Positions 33,401 through 42,972 of a DNA stretch of 64,000 nucleotides are shown here, piece by piece. Source of the stretch: Aphrocallistes beatrix (Eukaryota; Porifera; Hexactinellida; Sceptrulophora; Aphrocallistidae); the NCBI GenBank assembly GCA_963281255.1, contig OY725490.1, positions 3,968,001 to 4,032,000 on the forward strand, in the 5' to 3' direction. The notes beneath the pieces were generated by a model that saw only the letters and a list, made by a program, of their open reading frames with translations, did no database searches and was not told the origin of the DNA. The position numbers and the translations under genes were made by a program. Position 1 is the stretch's first letter. Every line of letters begins with the position of its first letter.

Positions 33401-36399
33401 TAACTGGTACCACAACCGCCGTCTCATGTACAACACTATGCTGCGTCGTGACCTGAAATACCCCTCTTCGACATCGTGTATGTGGGCAATAGCGGACCTC
33501 GTGTCCTCTTTCGCCACATTTCGCACAGTGCCGTTCCGGGCATTGGGCCATAAAGTGCCTGTCCGAGTCGCAAATAAAGCACCGACCCTTCTTAGGGAAT
33601 TGGCTTGCCGGATACTTCCTTGTAGGTCCATCCCGCCTCCCCATTGCCCCTTTGCTGCGTGGCGCATCCTTATATGTATAGAAACAGTTGAGAGCAAATA
33701 TTCAAGAACAAATACAACGTAAAAGTAAAAAGGAACCATATAGCAGAGAAAGAAAATAGCCATAACATTGATATATAATTTATTGGAACGTAGACTAGTT
33801 CCATATAGTTATGCATCAAACAAATGATGAATTAGATTTGGAACAAAAAATATTTATTCATATTATGGGTGCGTAAGAAAATCCACTTTATCTTATCCCT
33901 GGTACCATGGAAAATTGTTCAGTGAAAAGGCCTTATTGTAGTAGGCTATGGGATTATCTATTACATTTCTATAACTTCGGACTGGTTTATCTCATTTTTA
34001 AAAGTTAAGCAAAAGAGTTATTCGAGCATAACTCAGCCATTATAGGAGATAAAAGGCTGAAAGTTAGAATATGTATACTACCATATCTCACATATTGTGC
34101 AACTATCATCAAAAAATGATAACTCATCACTTTGTTATGACGTCAAAATTTTCAAATTTGGTGTTTTTTCGAGTGATGTCGATTTTAATAAATCACTAAG
34201 ATGGTCATATTTAGAGATGCTACCCCCCTTATAATTAACCAATGTGACCCCAGGCAACCAAAGGGAGCCTCCGGCGGACACAAATGGTCCACCAGCCGCG
34301 CAGCGCAAGCAAGCGAAGCGCGCTTGTTTACTGTAATTGTACAACTTATTCATCATTTTAATTACTTTAATAGAGAAAACATCCTTAGATAACTTCAAAT
34401 ATTTTGAATCATAGCAAAGTCTTAGTAATTGTCAAGAAATTTGTAATAGTAATAGTAATAAGTAATAGTAATAGTAATAGTAATATATTACATATAAACA
34501 AAATGTAATTGTAATAGGAATAATAGGAAAAAATATAAGTAATAGTAATAGTAATATATTACATTTCAAAGTAATTGACCCCAGGCCTGCAACTGTATAT
34601 ATATACAGGGTGACACATAAGTTTTGTTACAAGCTTCATTAGGTATAAAATTTCTTATACTCAAACGATCTTAGTTTTTATGGTCCTTAGAGGTTGTAAT
34701 TCGAATATTTTCAATGATTTTAAGAGATTTTTCGATTCTATGATTTAGAAATGTGTTTTGTATGGCGAGTTTTGAGAAAAAAAATGTGTCCTTGCACGTA
34801 GCTCGTGAATCGTGAATCAAGGCCCACTGCTTTTCAAGTTATCTTCCCAGAGTCTTCAAATTCTAGGAAAAATTAGCTCACACATTTCCCTAGAAGACTC
34901 TAAATTTATAGAAATATAAGATGTTCAGATCAGTGCATTTTGAAGACCAATTGGATTAGATTCTTTTGTGATGTGAAAAAAAGTGCCATTTGGGGAATTT
35001 TGCAAAATGTACCTGATTTGAACTGCGACTGAATAACTTTTTCTAGTTTCTGATAACGAATTCAATGGATTTATGAATATTTCTATGGCGAATGAAAGGT
35101 ACCTGGTGCTAAATCGTCATGGGACATTGATTATGGAGACATTTTTTACAGAAGCAGTGGGCCCTGATTCGCGATTTCGCTGCGTGCCAGGACACATTTT
35201 TATTTCCCAAAATTCACCATACAAGACACATTTCTAAGTCATAGAATCGAAAAATCTTTTAAAATCATTGAAAATATTCGAATTACAATCTCTAAGGACC
35301 ATAATAACTAAGATCGTTAGAGTATAAGAAATTTTATACCTAATGAAGCTTGTAACAGAACTTATGTGTCACCCTGTATATATATATACGTGCATATATA
35401 TATACATTAATACACAAACATTAACCGAGTTTTAATAGTATGGATTCTTATCGCCTATTACTTCGGAATCAATATGTACGTCGTATATTAATAAACTCCC
35501 CACATATTATGTTTATATTTTAGTCAAATTCAATATTAATATTCAGAAATTATGGCCACAGCATCCAAAAAGTGTAAATATATACTAGAAAAATATTGTT
35601 CAAACCATGGAGTACCCACAGTGAACATCATTGTAAACTAAAGCATGAAACATATGTCAAAGGTTGTTATATGGATGCCAAACCTCGTAAATTTCCGGTG
35701 AATTGAGAAGGGATCTAGAGCGACTCAAACATTAAATTTGTACAATATATAGACCATCTTCAAATGCAGAGGGGACTCGAGCCACCCCCAGCACTCTTTT
35801 CCAGGTTCGGTGCCTTTGGACGGCCTGAGAGGTGGTGGGGGGGGCAGGGCCTGTGAAGGGCATTTTTCGTTACTAGTTACTGCATTATATACCACTACGA
35901 TAAAAAAAGAATTAATATTTTCAGGGATCCCATTTCCTAATGACCTAATACTGAAACATAGTATCCTATATCATATGGTTGGAAATTTAATGCATTTGTA
36001 AAATTACAAAATAAATAGGAACATAGTATATCGCATTGCCCCGTCTACAAATGATAATTTTATATTAAACCAAAATAACCCCCTGAAAACATATCAGCAT
36101 GGATTCGAGGGGTATATAAATCTATAAACTTTTAAACTTTAGTAAAAATGAGATATGGAACAGGCTAAAACATTGTAACTATTGAGTGGAGATTAGATAA
36201 TAATATAAATGTATAATGACGAATTTAAAAATAAAATAGATATTAAATGAGCTTGTACCTTGTCAGGGCGAGTGGGCCTTGGAGCCCGGTGGATAGCAGT
36301 CAACTGTCTATACTGCCAACAACGAATTCGCTGAACGAATTTCATAAGATCAGATTGCTTCTTACGGTATAATTCTTCTACATACTTATAAGCACCCAT
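21231..36399 (-). CDS. RPL15: Ribosomal protein eL15 (four coding exons)
   Basis: This is a component of the large cytosolic ribosomal subunit. Exons are 36259-36399, 29407-29574, 24617-24738 and 21231-21414. All junctions are GT-AG, and the exons total 615 nt: 204 codons plus stop, the usual length of animal eL15. The start [17 protein letters not shown] is the conserved N-terminus of the family. Landmarks in order are [67 protein letters not shown] and the terminal RYR. The reading frame is open and the protein looks fully functional. The gene spans 15 kb because introns of 6.7, 4.7 and 3.2 kb are filled with mobile elements. A noncoding first exon probably lies upstream of 36400 but could not be placed. 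Confidence 0.97.
21650..21925. repeat. Tandem array of the ATCGATTTTACGAACT motif
   Basis: About 13 units of roughly 22 bp alternate between ...CTCAAACT and ...CTGAAATT variants; some units have lost one or two T's. The unit echoes the terminal repeat of the surrounding element. It creates spurious plus-strand open frames of [10 protein letters not shown] repeats. Confidence 0.9.
22168..22352. mobile_element. pogo-like MITE (CAGGGCAACTCCGC type)
   Basis: The ends CAGGGCAACTCCGCTAATCG and CGATTAAGCGGAGTCACCTG are flanked by TA. The element is 185 bp. It has the same plan as the CAGTCGACTCCGC MITEs at 22765, 28239 and 42234. Confidence 0.75.
22550..22700 (-). repeat. Helitron-like repeat, degraded hairpin-end fragment
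   Basis: ACAAGCGCGCTTCGCTTG at 22550 is followed by a diverged and shortened core. Confidence 0.5.
22765..22880. mobile_element. pogo-like MITE (CAGTCGACTCCGC type)
   Basis: The perfect inverted ends CAGTCGACTCCGCTTAATAG are flanked by TA. At 116 bp it is an internally deleted relative of the copies at 28239 and 42234. Confidence 0.8.
22893..23919 (-). repeat. Helitron-like repeat copy with a MITE in its TA tract
   Basis: The hairpin end is at 22893. The core runs to TTCAATCGATTCGTTAT near 23386 and a TA tract follows, split by MITE type C. The TC terminus (CGAGTTTTAATAGTAAGGA, then T) is at about 23900-23919. Both ends are present. Confidence 0.75.
23400..23874. mobile_element. TA-target palindromic MITE, type C
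   Basis: The ends CACTGCCCTACCAAAAGTAT and ATACTTTTGGTAGGGTAGTG are flanked by TA. The element is 475 bp. The core has GACACAGGGTAGCACAGG, parallel to the GTGGCAC cores of types A, B and D. Confidence 0.8.
23920..24616. other. RPL15 intron 3 sequence without a recognised element
   Basis: A run of C's lies near 24106. The open frame at about 24305-24559 has no recognisable features and is probably chance. Confidence 0.4.
24617..24738 (-). CDS. RPL15: RPL15 coding exon 3
   Basis: The acceptor TTGTTTAG precedes GAGAAGGC and the donor AG|GTATCA follows. It encodes [19 protein letters not shown] and continues to VDPFHKAIR, ending two bases into an Arg codon. Confidence 0.97.
24739..26129. other. 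RPL15 intron 2, mostly diverged palindrome-family sequence
   Basis: Around 25280-25380 the sequence (GGTTGATTCGAAAAATTTGA; TGTTACATTCCAGCGTTG) resembles the arm of the palindrome at 6899-7964. The open frame at 25771-26142 has no domain signature and is not called. Confidence 0.4.
26130..26660. repeat. GTTAAGCGTGGGC palindromic repeat, partial copy
   Basis: It shares GTTAAGCGTGGGCA, TCTAGTTTTTGAG and TTAAAGTTCCGAGATA with the arm at 43081-43700. Confidence 0.55.
26790..27222 (+). repeat. Helitron-like repeat, best complete copy
   Basis: It reads A|TCCTTACTATTAAAACTCG, then TTTGTTTG, a TA tract, and a core with AACTCAGCCGTTTTAAGTGA. The subterminal palindrome GGACACAAAGTGTCC comes next, followed by the GC-rich end GCGCAAGCAAGCGAAGCGC and TTG|T. 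The T/C start, A|T flanks, terminal hairpin and lack of target duplication resemble non-autonomous Helitrons. The terminal CTTG seen in most copies (GTTG here) departs from the usual CTRR. Confidence 0.6.
27236..27470. mobile_element. pogo-like MITE, one-ended
   Basis: It starts CAGTCGAACCTGCTATAACG after TA. The internal motif TATAACGG/TATAGCGGTCACC is repeated several times. A matching right end was not found. Confidence 0.55.
27580..27895. repeat. Fragment of the GTTAAGCGTGGGC palindromic family
   Basis: GAGAACTAAGAATTTGGGC near 27642 and ATGATCAGAATTTTATTTTTG near 27854 match internal parts of the copies at 43048-44938 and 62870-64000. Confidence 0.5.
27902..28690. repeat. Inverted pair of Helitron-like copies with a nested MITE
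   Basis: A minus copy (hairpin end at 27902) meets a plus copy (ending GCGTTTG near 28690). At the junction lies a near-perfect palindrome, GAGGTGCATTGATATACACA and its inverse, at 28133-28182. A pogo-like MITE is inserted in the second half. Confidence 0.65.
28239..28425. mobile_element. pogo-like MITE (CAGTCGACTCCGC type)
   Basis: The ends CAGTCGACTCCGCTTAATAA and TTAAGCGGAGTCAACTG are flanked by TA. The element is 187 bp. Confidence 0.8.
28691..29406. other. RPL15 intron 2 sequence without a recognised element
   Basis: AT-rich. The frame at 29105-29311 has no recognisable motif. Confidence 0.4.
29407..29574 (-). CDS. RPL15: RPL15 coding exon 2
   Basis: The acceptor ATAATAG precedes GCTCGACG and the donor GAG|GTGAGT follows. 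It encodes 56 residues, including [20 protein letters not shown] and [13 protein letters not shown], both in phase with the neighbouring exons. Confidence 0.97.
29575..30390. other. RPL15 intron 1 sequence without a recognised element
   Basis: No gene or clear repeat end was seen. Confidence 0.4.
30391..31713 (-). repeat. Helitron-like repeat copy with a MITE in its TA tract
   Basis: The hairpin end is at 30391 and the core ends with TTCAATCAATTCGTTACAG near 30885. A TA tract follows, split by a palindromic MITE. The TC terminus (ATCGAGTTTTAATAGTAAGGA, then T) lies at about 31692-31713. Confidence 0.75.
30904..31674. mobile_element. TA-target palindromic MITE (CAGGGTGACCCATAAGTT type), copy 1
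   Basis: The ends CAGGGTGACCCATAAGTTCT and AGAACTTATGGGTCACCCTG are flanked by TA. Arms of about 330 bp fold back almost completely. A second copy is at 34606-35376. It is probably mariner-derived and is noncoding. Confidence 0.85.
31726..31817. mobile_element. hAT-like MITE left end, truncated
   Basis: CAGTGGTTCTCAACATATTT followed by CGCGACCCC is a common hAT-MITE terminus. It is cut off where the CATAGCCTACT element begins. Confidence 0.55.
32044..32250 (-). other. Short cysteine-rich open frame
   Basis: 68 codons with [18 protein letters not shown] and further cysteines, ending in a stop at 32044. It lies just downstream of the retroelement fossil in the same orientation. A possible acceptor (CTCAG) precedes it, so it could be a captured host exon or part of the composite element. 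No family recognised. Confidence 0.3.
32240..33660 (-). mobile_element. Ty3/Gypsy-type LTR retrotransposon fragment (fossil)
   Basis: On the minus strand, in order, there are a zinc-knuckle region (near 33480-33600), a protease-like region (near 33100-33340) and a reverse transcriptase region (near 32250-32900). No LTRs, RNase H or integrase region were seen. It is broken, with several interruptions. Its base composition is much richer in GC than the surroundings, which points to fairly recent arrival compared with nearby AT-rich repeats. It sits inside the inverted-repeat element at 31818-33951. Confidence 0.85.
33985..34327 (+). repeat. Helitron-like repeat copy, truncated
   Basis: The core begins at AAAAGTTAAGCAAAAGAGTT and ends with the hairpin GCGCAAGCAAGCGAAGCGCG and CTTG|T. 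The TC half is missing. Confidence 0.7.
34441..34565. repeat. (TAATAG)n-like microsatellite
   Basis: Repeats of GTAATA/GTAATAG, interrupted once by AT-rich sequence. Confidence 0.85.
34606..35376. mobile_element. TA-target palindromic MITE (CAGGGTGAC type), copy 2
   Basis: The ends CAGGGTGACACATAAGTTTT and GAACTTATGTGTCACCCTG are flanked by TA. It has the same length (771 bp) as copy 1 at 30904-31674. It is inserted in the TA tract of a Helitron-like end fragment. Confidence 0.85.
35377..35446 (-). repeat. Helitron-like TC-end fragment
   Basis: A TA tract followed by ACCGAGTTTTAATAGTATGGA and then T. Only the TC-terminal part remains. Confidence 0.6.
35447..36258. other. RPL15 intron 1 sequence, proximal part
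   Basis: No gene or repeat end was recognised. A G-rich run lies near 35837. Confidence 0.4.
36259..36399 (-). CDS. RPL15: RPL15 coding exon 1 (N-terminus)
   Basis: Contains the start codon at 36397-36399 and 47 codons, ending [10 protein letters not shown] in phase 0 before the donor AAG|GTACAAG. Confidence 0.97.
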
Positions 36400-36642
36400 C
36401 TTGTGTATACCTAGTTAGCTGGTAAATTTAACAAATGAAACACTGCAAAAAAAACAATAGAAACAAGGTAAAAATAACCAGTAAGTGAAACTAGGAATAA
36501 TCAAGGTAAAACATATCATTAATTAATTAATATGCTTTAGTTTGCCTCGGATTTTATCATGCTGTCGCCATCCAGACATCCAAAATGTGCCGCGAATCCA
36601 AGTGAGTTTAAATAAACTAAAAATTGATCCTTAATATACTTA
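36400..36642. promoter_or_regulatory. Probable RPL15 upstream region
   Basis: This is the only sequence between the RPL15 start codon and a cluster of palindromic repeats, so the promoter and any noncoding first exon probably lie here. No TATA box or pyrimidine-tract start could be fixed. Confidence 0.3.
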
Positions 36643-39071
36643 AGGTTGGTCTTTCCTATGGGCATTTTGTTTTTATCAAAAATTTGCAAAAGGACTTTTT
36701 AATCATTTTTAGAACCGTAAAGGGGTTCTAAACATTAATCTCGATTTTTAGAATTTCAATGCTAATATTTCGCCACTAAGAGCCACTTGTACCACCTGGT
36801 GTCGCTCAAAAAGGACACATTTTTGAACCGAAATGTCTCATATCCATAACTTCTTTGAACCATGTCAGCTCATCATTTTAATTAATGCTAAATTCCTGCT
36901 CAGCACTAAATTTCCAGCAATTTGATATATATATTGGACACATTTGGAGAAATTCTTTGGCTGCGGGTTCCTAGCAACGGCCAGGAATGTGAAAAAATTC
37001 CTGGCCGTTGCTATGCACGGACATCCAAAAAATCTCCAAATATGGTCAATATATATATCAAATTGCTGGAAATTCACTACTGAGCCCGAATTTAGCATTA
37101 AGGTTGGCCTTTCATATAATAGCTAACTTTTGACTTTTTCAACCGATTCATTTAATTTTTTCAGTGCAGATTTGAATCGCTAAGTTATCTGCAAAAAACT
37201 GCATTAATAATTGAAATATTGCAACAGATGGTCATTTTACAAGGAAGAAATCGGACACAATATGCTTACAATCCTTTAGAAACTTTTCAAATTCATTCAT
37301 AAATTGATGATCTAACTAATGAACAGACAGATTTTTGAAATTTTGAAAATTGTTAAAAATTCACACCAAAACACCCGAGGAATTATATTTTTAGTAATTT
37401 TGACACTATTTTTTTCATAATTATCTTTTTATTCCTAATATCAAAATATGTCTGTTCATTATGTTCTACTCTTCGAGATCTATCAAAAACCGTTGAGTTT
37501 TCGCCCCTATGTTGAATTTACAAAAAGTTATCACCTTTATAATTGCTGAAAAAAAAGTCTCATAAAATAGGATTTAGAAAATATTTATATAAGCCCCTCA
37601 ATTTCCATTAGTTTTAACTGCTTTGGAATATTAAATAACATGCAAATATCCTTATTCGACAACTTATAGCAGCACTTAAGGTTGGTGTTTCCCATGGGAC
37701 ATTTGTTTTTACTAAAATGTGCCCAAATTGCTTTTTTTCATTTTTAGATCCGAATAGGGGTTCTAAATAATATTTCCGATTTTTATACTCCAGCCCCAAT
37801 ATTACGCAACTATGAGCCACTTGTATCACCTGGTGTCGATCTAAAAACGGCACAATTTAAATGCGAAATGTCGAAAGGCTAAAACTTCTTATAAGGTTGG
37901 CCTTCCCTATAATAGCTAACTTTTGACTTTTTCAACCGATTCATTTAATTTTTTCAGTGCAGATTTGAATCGCAGAGTTATCTGCAAAACTGCATTAATA
38001 ATCGAAATAATTCAACAGGTAAATTTTTTAAAAAAAATTTGGTCAATTTACAAGGAAGTAATCGGACACAATATGCTTACAATCCTTTAGAAACTTTTCA
38101 AATTATTTCATAAATCGATTATCTAACTAATTAACTGACATATTTTTGAAATTTTGAAAATTGTTAAAAATTCAAACTAAAACAAACGAGGAATTTTTTT
38201 CAGCAATTTTGACACTATTTTTTTCATAATTCTCTTTTTATTCGTAGTATCAAAATTCTGTATATTCACGAGATCTATTCAAAACAGTTGAGTTTTCGCT
38301 TCTATGTTGAATTTGCAAAAAGTTATCACATTTATAATTGCTGAAAAAAAAGTCTCAGAAAATAGGATTTAGAAAATATTCATATATACTAGTACCCCAC
38401 AATTTCTACCTATTTTAGCTGTTTTGGAACATTAAATAACATGCATATATCCCTATTCGACAACATATAGCAGTACTTAACTTTTCATCAAATTTTCACC
38501 ATCAAAAGTGTGAAAAACTAGTCATTGATGACTGGCCACCCAAAAATAACCACTTTCGATAGTATCCGCCAGAATCCCAGATCAATAACTTCTTTGAACC
38601 ATGTCAGATCATCATTTGAATTCTGAATTCGTGTCCCGCATTGAATTTCCAGGAATTTGATATATATATATTGACCATATTTGGAGAATTTTTGGTTGTC
38701 CGTGCCTAGCAACGCCCAGGAATTTTTTCACATTCCTGGCCGTTGCTAGGAACCCAGAGCCAAAGAATTCTCCCAATGTGTCCAATATATATCAAATTGC
38801 TGGAAATTTAGTGCTGAGCACGAATTTAGCATTAATTATTAAAATGATGATGTAACATGGTTCAAGGAAGTTATGGATATGAGACATTTCGCTTTAAAAA
38901 TGTGTCCTTTTTTGGGCGACACCAGGTGGTTTAAGTGGCTCTAGGTGGCTAAATATTAGCATTGAAATTCTAAAAATCGAAATTTATGTTTAGAACCTCT
39001 TTAGGGATTTAAAAATGATTAGAAAGGACTTTTAGCAAATTTTTGATTAAAAAAAATGCCCATAGGAAAGT
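36643..39071. repeat. Composite TAAGGTTGG palindromic repeat
   Basis: The left terminus is TAAGGTTGGTCTTTCCTATG and the right terminus an inverted CATAGGAAAGTCCAACCTTA. The outer arms (about 36643-36990 and 38740-39071) are complementary. Inner termini of the same type appear at 37096, 37677 and 37891, so several copies are nested or joined. A core hairpin CAACGGCCAGGAATGTG / TTCCTGGCCGTTG recurs. Confidence 0.6.
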
Positions 39072-40620
39072 CCAACCTTATCAGTGCCAGATCATCTTTT
39101 TAATGCTGAATTCATTCTCAGATTTCCTGCAATTTGATATATATATTGACCATATTTGGAAACATTTTTGTTTGCCCGTGCCTAGCAACGGCCCGGAATT
39201 TTTTCACATTCCTGACCGTTGCTAGGAAAAGGCAACCAAAATATTCTCCAAAAATGGTCAATATATATATCAAATTGATGGAAATTTAGTGCTGAGCACG
39301 AATCCAGTATTGAAATAACGACCTGGCATAGTCAAATAAAGTTATAGATATCATGGTCATTTTTGGGTCCCCCAGTCATAACTGACAACTTTTACACTTT
39401 TTGAAGGTGTCATGATGTGAAAATAATTGATATGACATACTTTGAAGTTAAGTACTACTATAAGTTGTTGATTTAGGATGTTTGGATGTTATTTAATACT
39501 AGGATACAGTAAAAACTAATTGAAATCAAGCCTTTCCGAATATAATTGTTTTGTATCCTTTTTTTAGCACTTAAAAATCAATTTTACAAAGGAGGAATCT
39601 TTAGTTACTAAGATCGTAGAGTAAATGCTCGACGGTTTTGGAAAGATCTCGTCACTTATAGAACAAAATGATAGAGACAGATTTTCGATATTCTACTTTA
39701 GAAAAACGTTAAAATATTTTTCCATGCGAAAATCTGCATCTAAATACTATTGTTGCAACGAAATTGTTAAGAAAAAATTAATTGGGTTAAAATTGAAGAT
39801 TCTATTCTTATTATTTTCTTTATCCTCTATAATTAGGTGATTTGAGAAAAATTTTTCTCAAATCACCTAATTTATAGAGGACATTCAAGTAAACTTCAGT
39901 GGCTTATGCCTCTTTTACTCAATTATTCTTGTACGAAATGGTTGAATAAAGAAAATAATAGGAATATAATTTTCAATTTTAACCCAATTAATATTTTCTT
40001 TACAATTTCGTTGCTATAATATTTAGAAGCAGATTTTCGTAAGGAAAAATATTCAACGTTTGTCTAAAGTAGAATATCGAAAATCTGTTTCTATCATTTT
40101 GTTCTACGTGACGAGATCTTTCCAAAAATGTCGAATTCTTTTACTCAACGACCTTAGTAACTAAAGATTCCTCCTTTGTAAAATTGAATTTTTAAGTGCT
40201 AAAAAAAGGATACAAAGCAATTTTCTCCGAAAAGGCTTGATTTCCATTAGTTTTTGCTGTATCCTAGTATTAAATAACATCCAAACATCCTAAATCAACG
40301 ACTTATAGTAGTACTTAACTTCAAAATATGGCATAACAAAAATTTCCACATCATGACACCTTCAAAATTGTCAAAAAGTTGTCATTTATGACTGTGGACC
40401 CAAAAATGACCATGTCCGATACTATCCGCCGAAATCCCATATCTATAACTTTATTTGTCTATGCTAGGTCGTTATCTTCGTACTCAGCACTAAATTTCCA
40501 CCAATTTGATATATATATTGATCATATTTGGAGAATATTTTCGTTGCCTGTTCCTAGCAACGGCTAGGAATGTGAAAAATTCCTGGCCGTTGCTAGGCAC
40601 GGTCAAACAAAAATCTGAAA
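39064..40620. repeat. Palindromic repeat centred at 39852
   Basis: The centre is a perfect hairpin, GGTGATTTGAGAAAAA with its inverse. Arms of roughly 750 bp pair on both sides and end in the CCTGGCCGTTGCTAGG core. The open frames inside are repeat sequence. Confidence 0.65.
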
Positions 40621-40715
40621 AATCCATAGGTTTGGCCATGGACTTCTAAACTACCTGGACAGTCCACTCTATTTTGAATCTATACCAAGTTAGGCCAGTT
40701 TGTATCGATACTATT

Positions 40716-41980
40716 AAAACTCGATTAATCTCTCTCTCTATATATATGCATATATAAGGCTGATTTTTGGCATTTGGGAGTCTTTTGGGTATGACTCCAC
40801 TAGGTTCTAAGCTCAGAGCAAAATGTCGACTCATCATGGAATTATGACGTCATTGTCACATTTTTAAAAGTTAAGCAACACAGTTATTCGAGCATAACTC
40901 AGTCATTATAGGAGATAGAAGGCTGAAATTTTAATAGAATCTGTATACTAACATGCCTCACATGTAATGCAACTATCTTTAAAAAATGATCATTCATCAC
41001 TTTGTTATAACGTCATCATTACGCATCAAAATTTTTTAAATTGACAAATTTTGTGATTTCTCGAGTGATATAGATTTTAACACTAAGATAGACATATGTA
41101 GTGATGTTATCTCCCTTATACTTAGGGCATTCAAAAAGTTCTCATCTCATATCTGTATCTCAAATGATAGTGAAAATAGGATATTTCCGATTTGTCCATT
41201 GTATTCCTTAGGGGATCAGCTTCCAATTTATATATTGGTTTATTTTAAAAGGACAATTATTGTAGTTCCTACATTAGATTTTTTGTGCATCGGTTTAGGG
41301 TAGTGTCGAAAAGTTGGAATCTCCCCATTGAAAATGGCTTAAAACTAAATTTGGAGAATAAAAGTTGTGAAAATCGTAGAATAAGGTCATTAAAAGGTTA
41401 AATAATTAAGAACCAATGTGAAAAAGTAAACGGGAGGTGTTCAATAGTATTGCTCGTGTTGAAAAAATATCATGCTACTTTAAGTGGATTTTTTGTCAAT
41501 TTTCGCCACTCAAAAAGTGGGACAAAAATGGTAGTAAACCACTTCAAAACATAGTATTCCCTCAGCCTCAAACTATAATACTTCAGAAAATTCAATCTAT
41601 ATGTTAGTTGATGCGTAGAATTCGATGGAGGGATCAGTTTTAATCTAAATTTGCTCAGAACTGAAATATATCAAAGGGAACCCGAAAAATCACGTTCAAA
41701 GGGACTACCTTAAACCGATGTACAAAAATATAATGTAGGAACCACAACAATTGTCCTTGTAAAATAAACCAATATACAAATTGGAAGCTGATCCCCTAAG
41801 GAATACAATAGACAAATAGAAAATATCCTATTTTCACTATCATTTGAAATACAGATTTGGGATGAGAACTTTTTGAATGCCCTAAGTAATTAAACAATGT
41901 GATCCCAGACAACCGAAGTGAGCCTGCAGCGGACACAACGTGTCCACCAGCCGCGCTGCGCAAGTAAGCGAAGCGCATTT
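40716..41980 (+). repeat. Helitron-like repeat copy interrupted by a MITE
   Basis: It starts near AAACTCGATTAATCTCTC, runs to 41124, is split by a 758-bp MITE, and ends with the hairpin GCGCAAGTAAGCGAAGCGC near 41975. Confidence 0.65.
41125..41882. mobile_element. TA-target palindromic MITE (GGGCATTCAAAAAG type)
   Basis: The ends GGGCATTCAAAAAGTTCTCA and TGAGAACTTTTTGAATGCCC are flanked by TA. The arms fold back over most of the 758 bp. Uninterrupted Helitron-like copies show the pre-insertion sequence (CTTATAATTAA). Confidence 0.8.
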
Positions 41981-42233
41981 GTATATTGTTATCTCGAAAA
42001 CTATTCATTATATGTGTAGCAGTTATATGGTGTATCTGTAGTATGACATATATGGTAAAACTATGTTGCTAGTAGTTATTCCGCCTAAACACAACCTAGG
42101 AAGGGGTATCAATGATATTACCATATATGGAATTGTGTGAAAACCGCAAAACTAAAAAAAACATGAATATTTCAAGTATACCGATGTGACCAACGAAATC
42201 CCCATAAACGAATTGCTATTCAACATTAATATA

Positions 42234-42421
42234 CAGTCGACTCCGCTTAATAGGGTCACATCGGTCAGGGCGGATTTTGACCCGATTAAGCGGAGAACCC
42301 TATTAACCGAAATATTTTTGTATTATCCTCTATGTGTAAGAGCTATTCCGGTCCTGCCAAAAGTGATCCGATTAAGCGGCTGACCCGATTAAACAGTGAC
42401 CTTATTAAGCGGAGTCGACTG
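42234..42421. mobile_element. pogo-like MITE (CAGTCGACTCCGC type)
   Basis: The perfect ends CAGTCGACTCCGCTTAATAG are flanked by TA. At 188 bp it sits near the centre of the inverted duplication. Confidence 0.8.
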
Positions 42422-42465
42422 TATTTAATACCAATATAATGAATAGTTTTCGAGATATCAATATA

Positions 42466-42972
42466 CAAGCGCGCTTCGCTTGCTTGTGCTGCGCGGCTGG
42501 TAGACACAAAGTGTCCACCGGAGGCTCCTTTCGGTCGCCTGGGGTCACATTGTTTAATTATAAGGGAGATAACATCTCTACATATATCTATCTTAGTGTT
42601 AAAATCTATATCACTCGAGAAATCACAAAATTTGTCAATTTAAAAATTTTTGATGCGTAATGATGACGTTATAACAAAGTGATGAGTCATCATTTTTTAA
42701 AATAGTTGCATCATATGTGAGGTATGTTAGTATACATATTCTATTAAAATTTCAGCCTTCTATATCCTATAATGACTGAGTTATACTCGAATAACTGTGT
42801 TGCTTAACTTTTAAAATGTGACAATGACGTCATAATTCCATGATGAGTCGACATTTTGCTCTGAGCTCCGAACCTAGTGGAGCCATAACCAAAAGACTCC
42901 GACATGCCAAAAATCAGCTTTATATATGTATATATATATATAGAGAGAGATTAATCAAGTTTTAATAGTAAG
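42466..42972 (-). repeat. Helitron-like repeat copy, both ends present
   Basis: It runs from the hairpin end at 42466 through the core to a TA tract, and ends TCAAGTTTTAATAGTAAGGA|T at 42972. No MITE interrupts the tract, so it shows the basic structure. Confidence 0.75.

Larger units (their letters stand above)
31818..33951. mobile_element. CATAGCCTACT-family inverted-repeat element enclosing a retroelement fossil
   Basis: The left end is CCATAGCCTACTACATACAG and the right end is an inverted TGTAGTAGGCTATGG, with further inverted matches (CCAGGGATAAGATAAAG against CTTTATCTTATCCCTGG with small changes). No target duplication was clear. The interior is a GC-rich Ty3/Gypsy fossil plus flanking AT-rich sequence. 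Confidence 0.6.
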
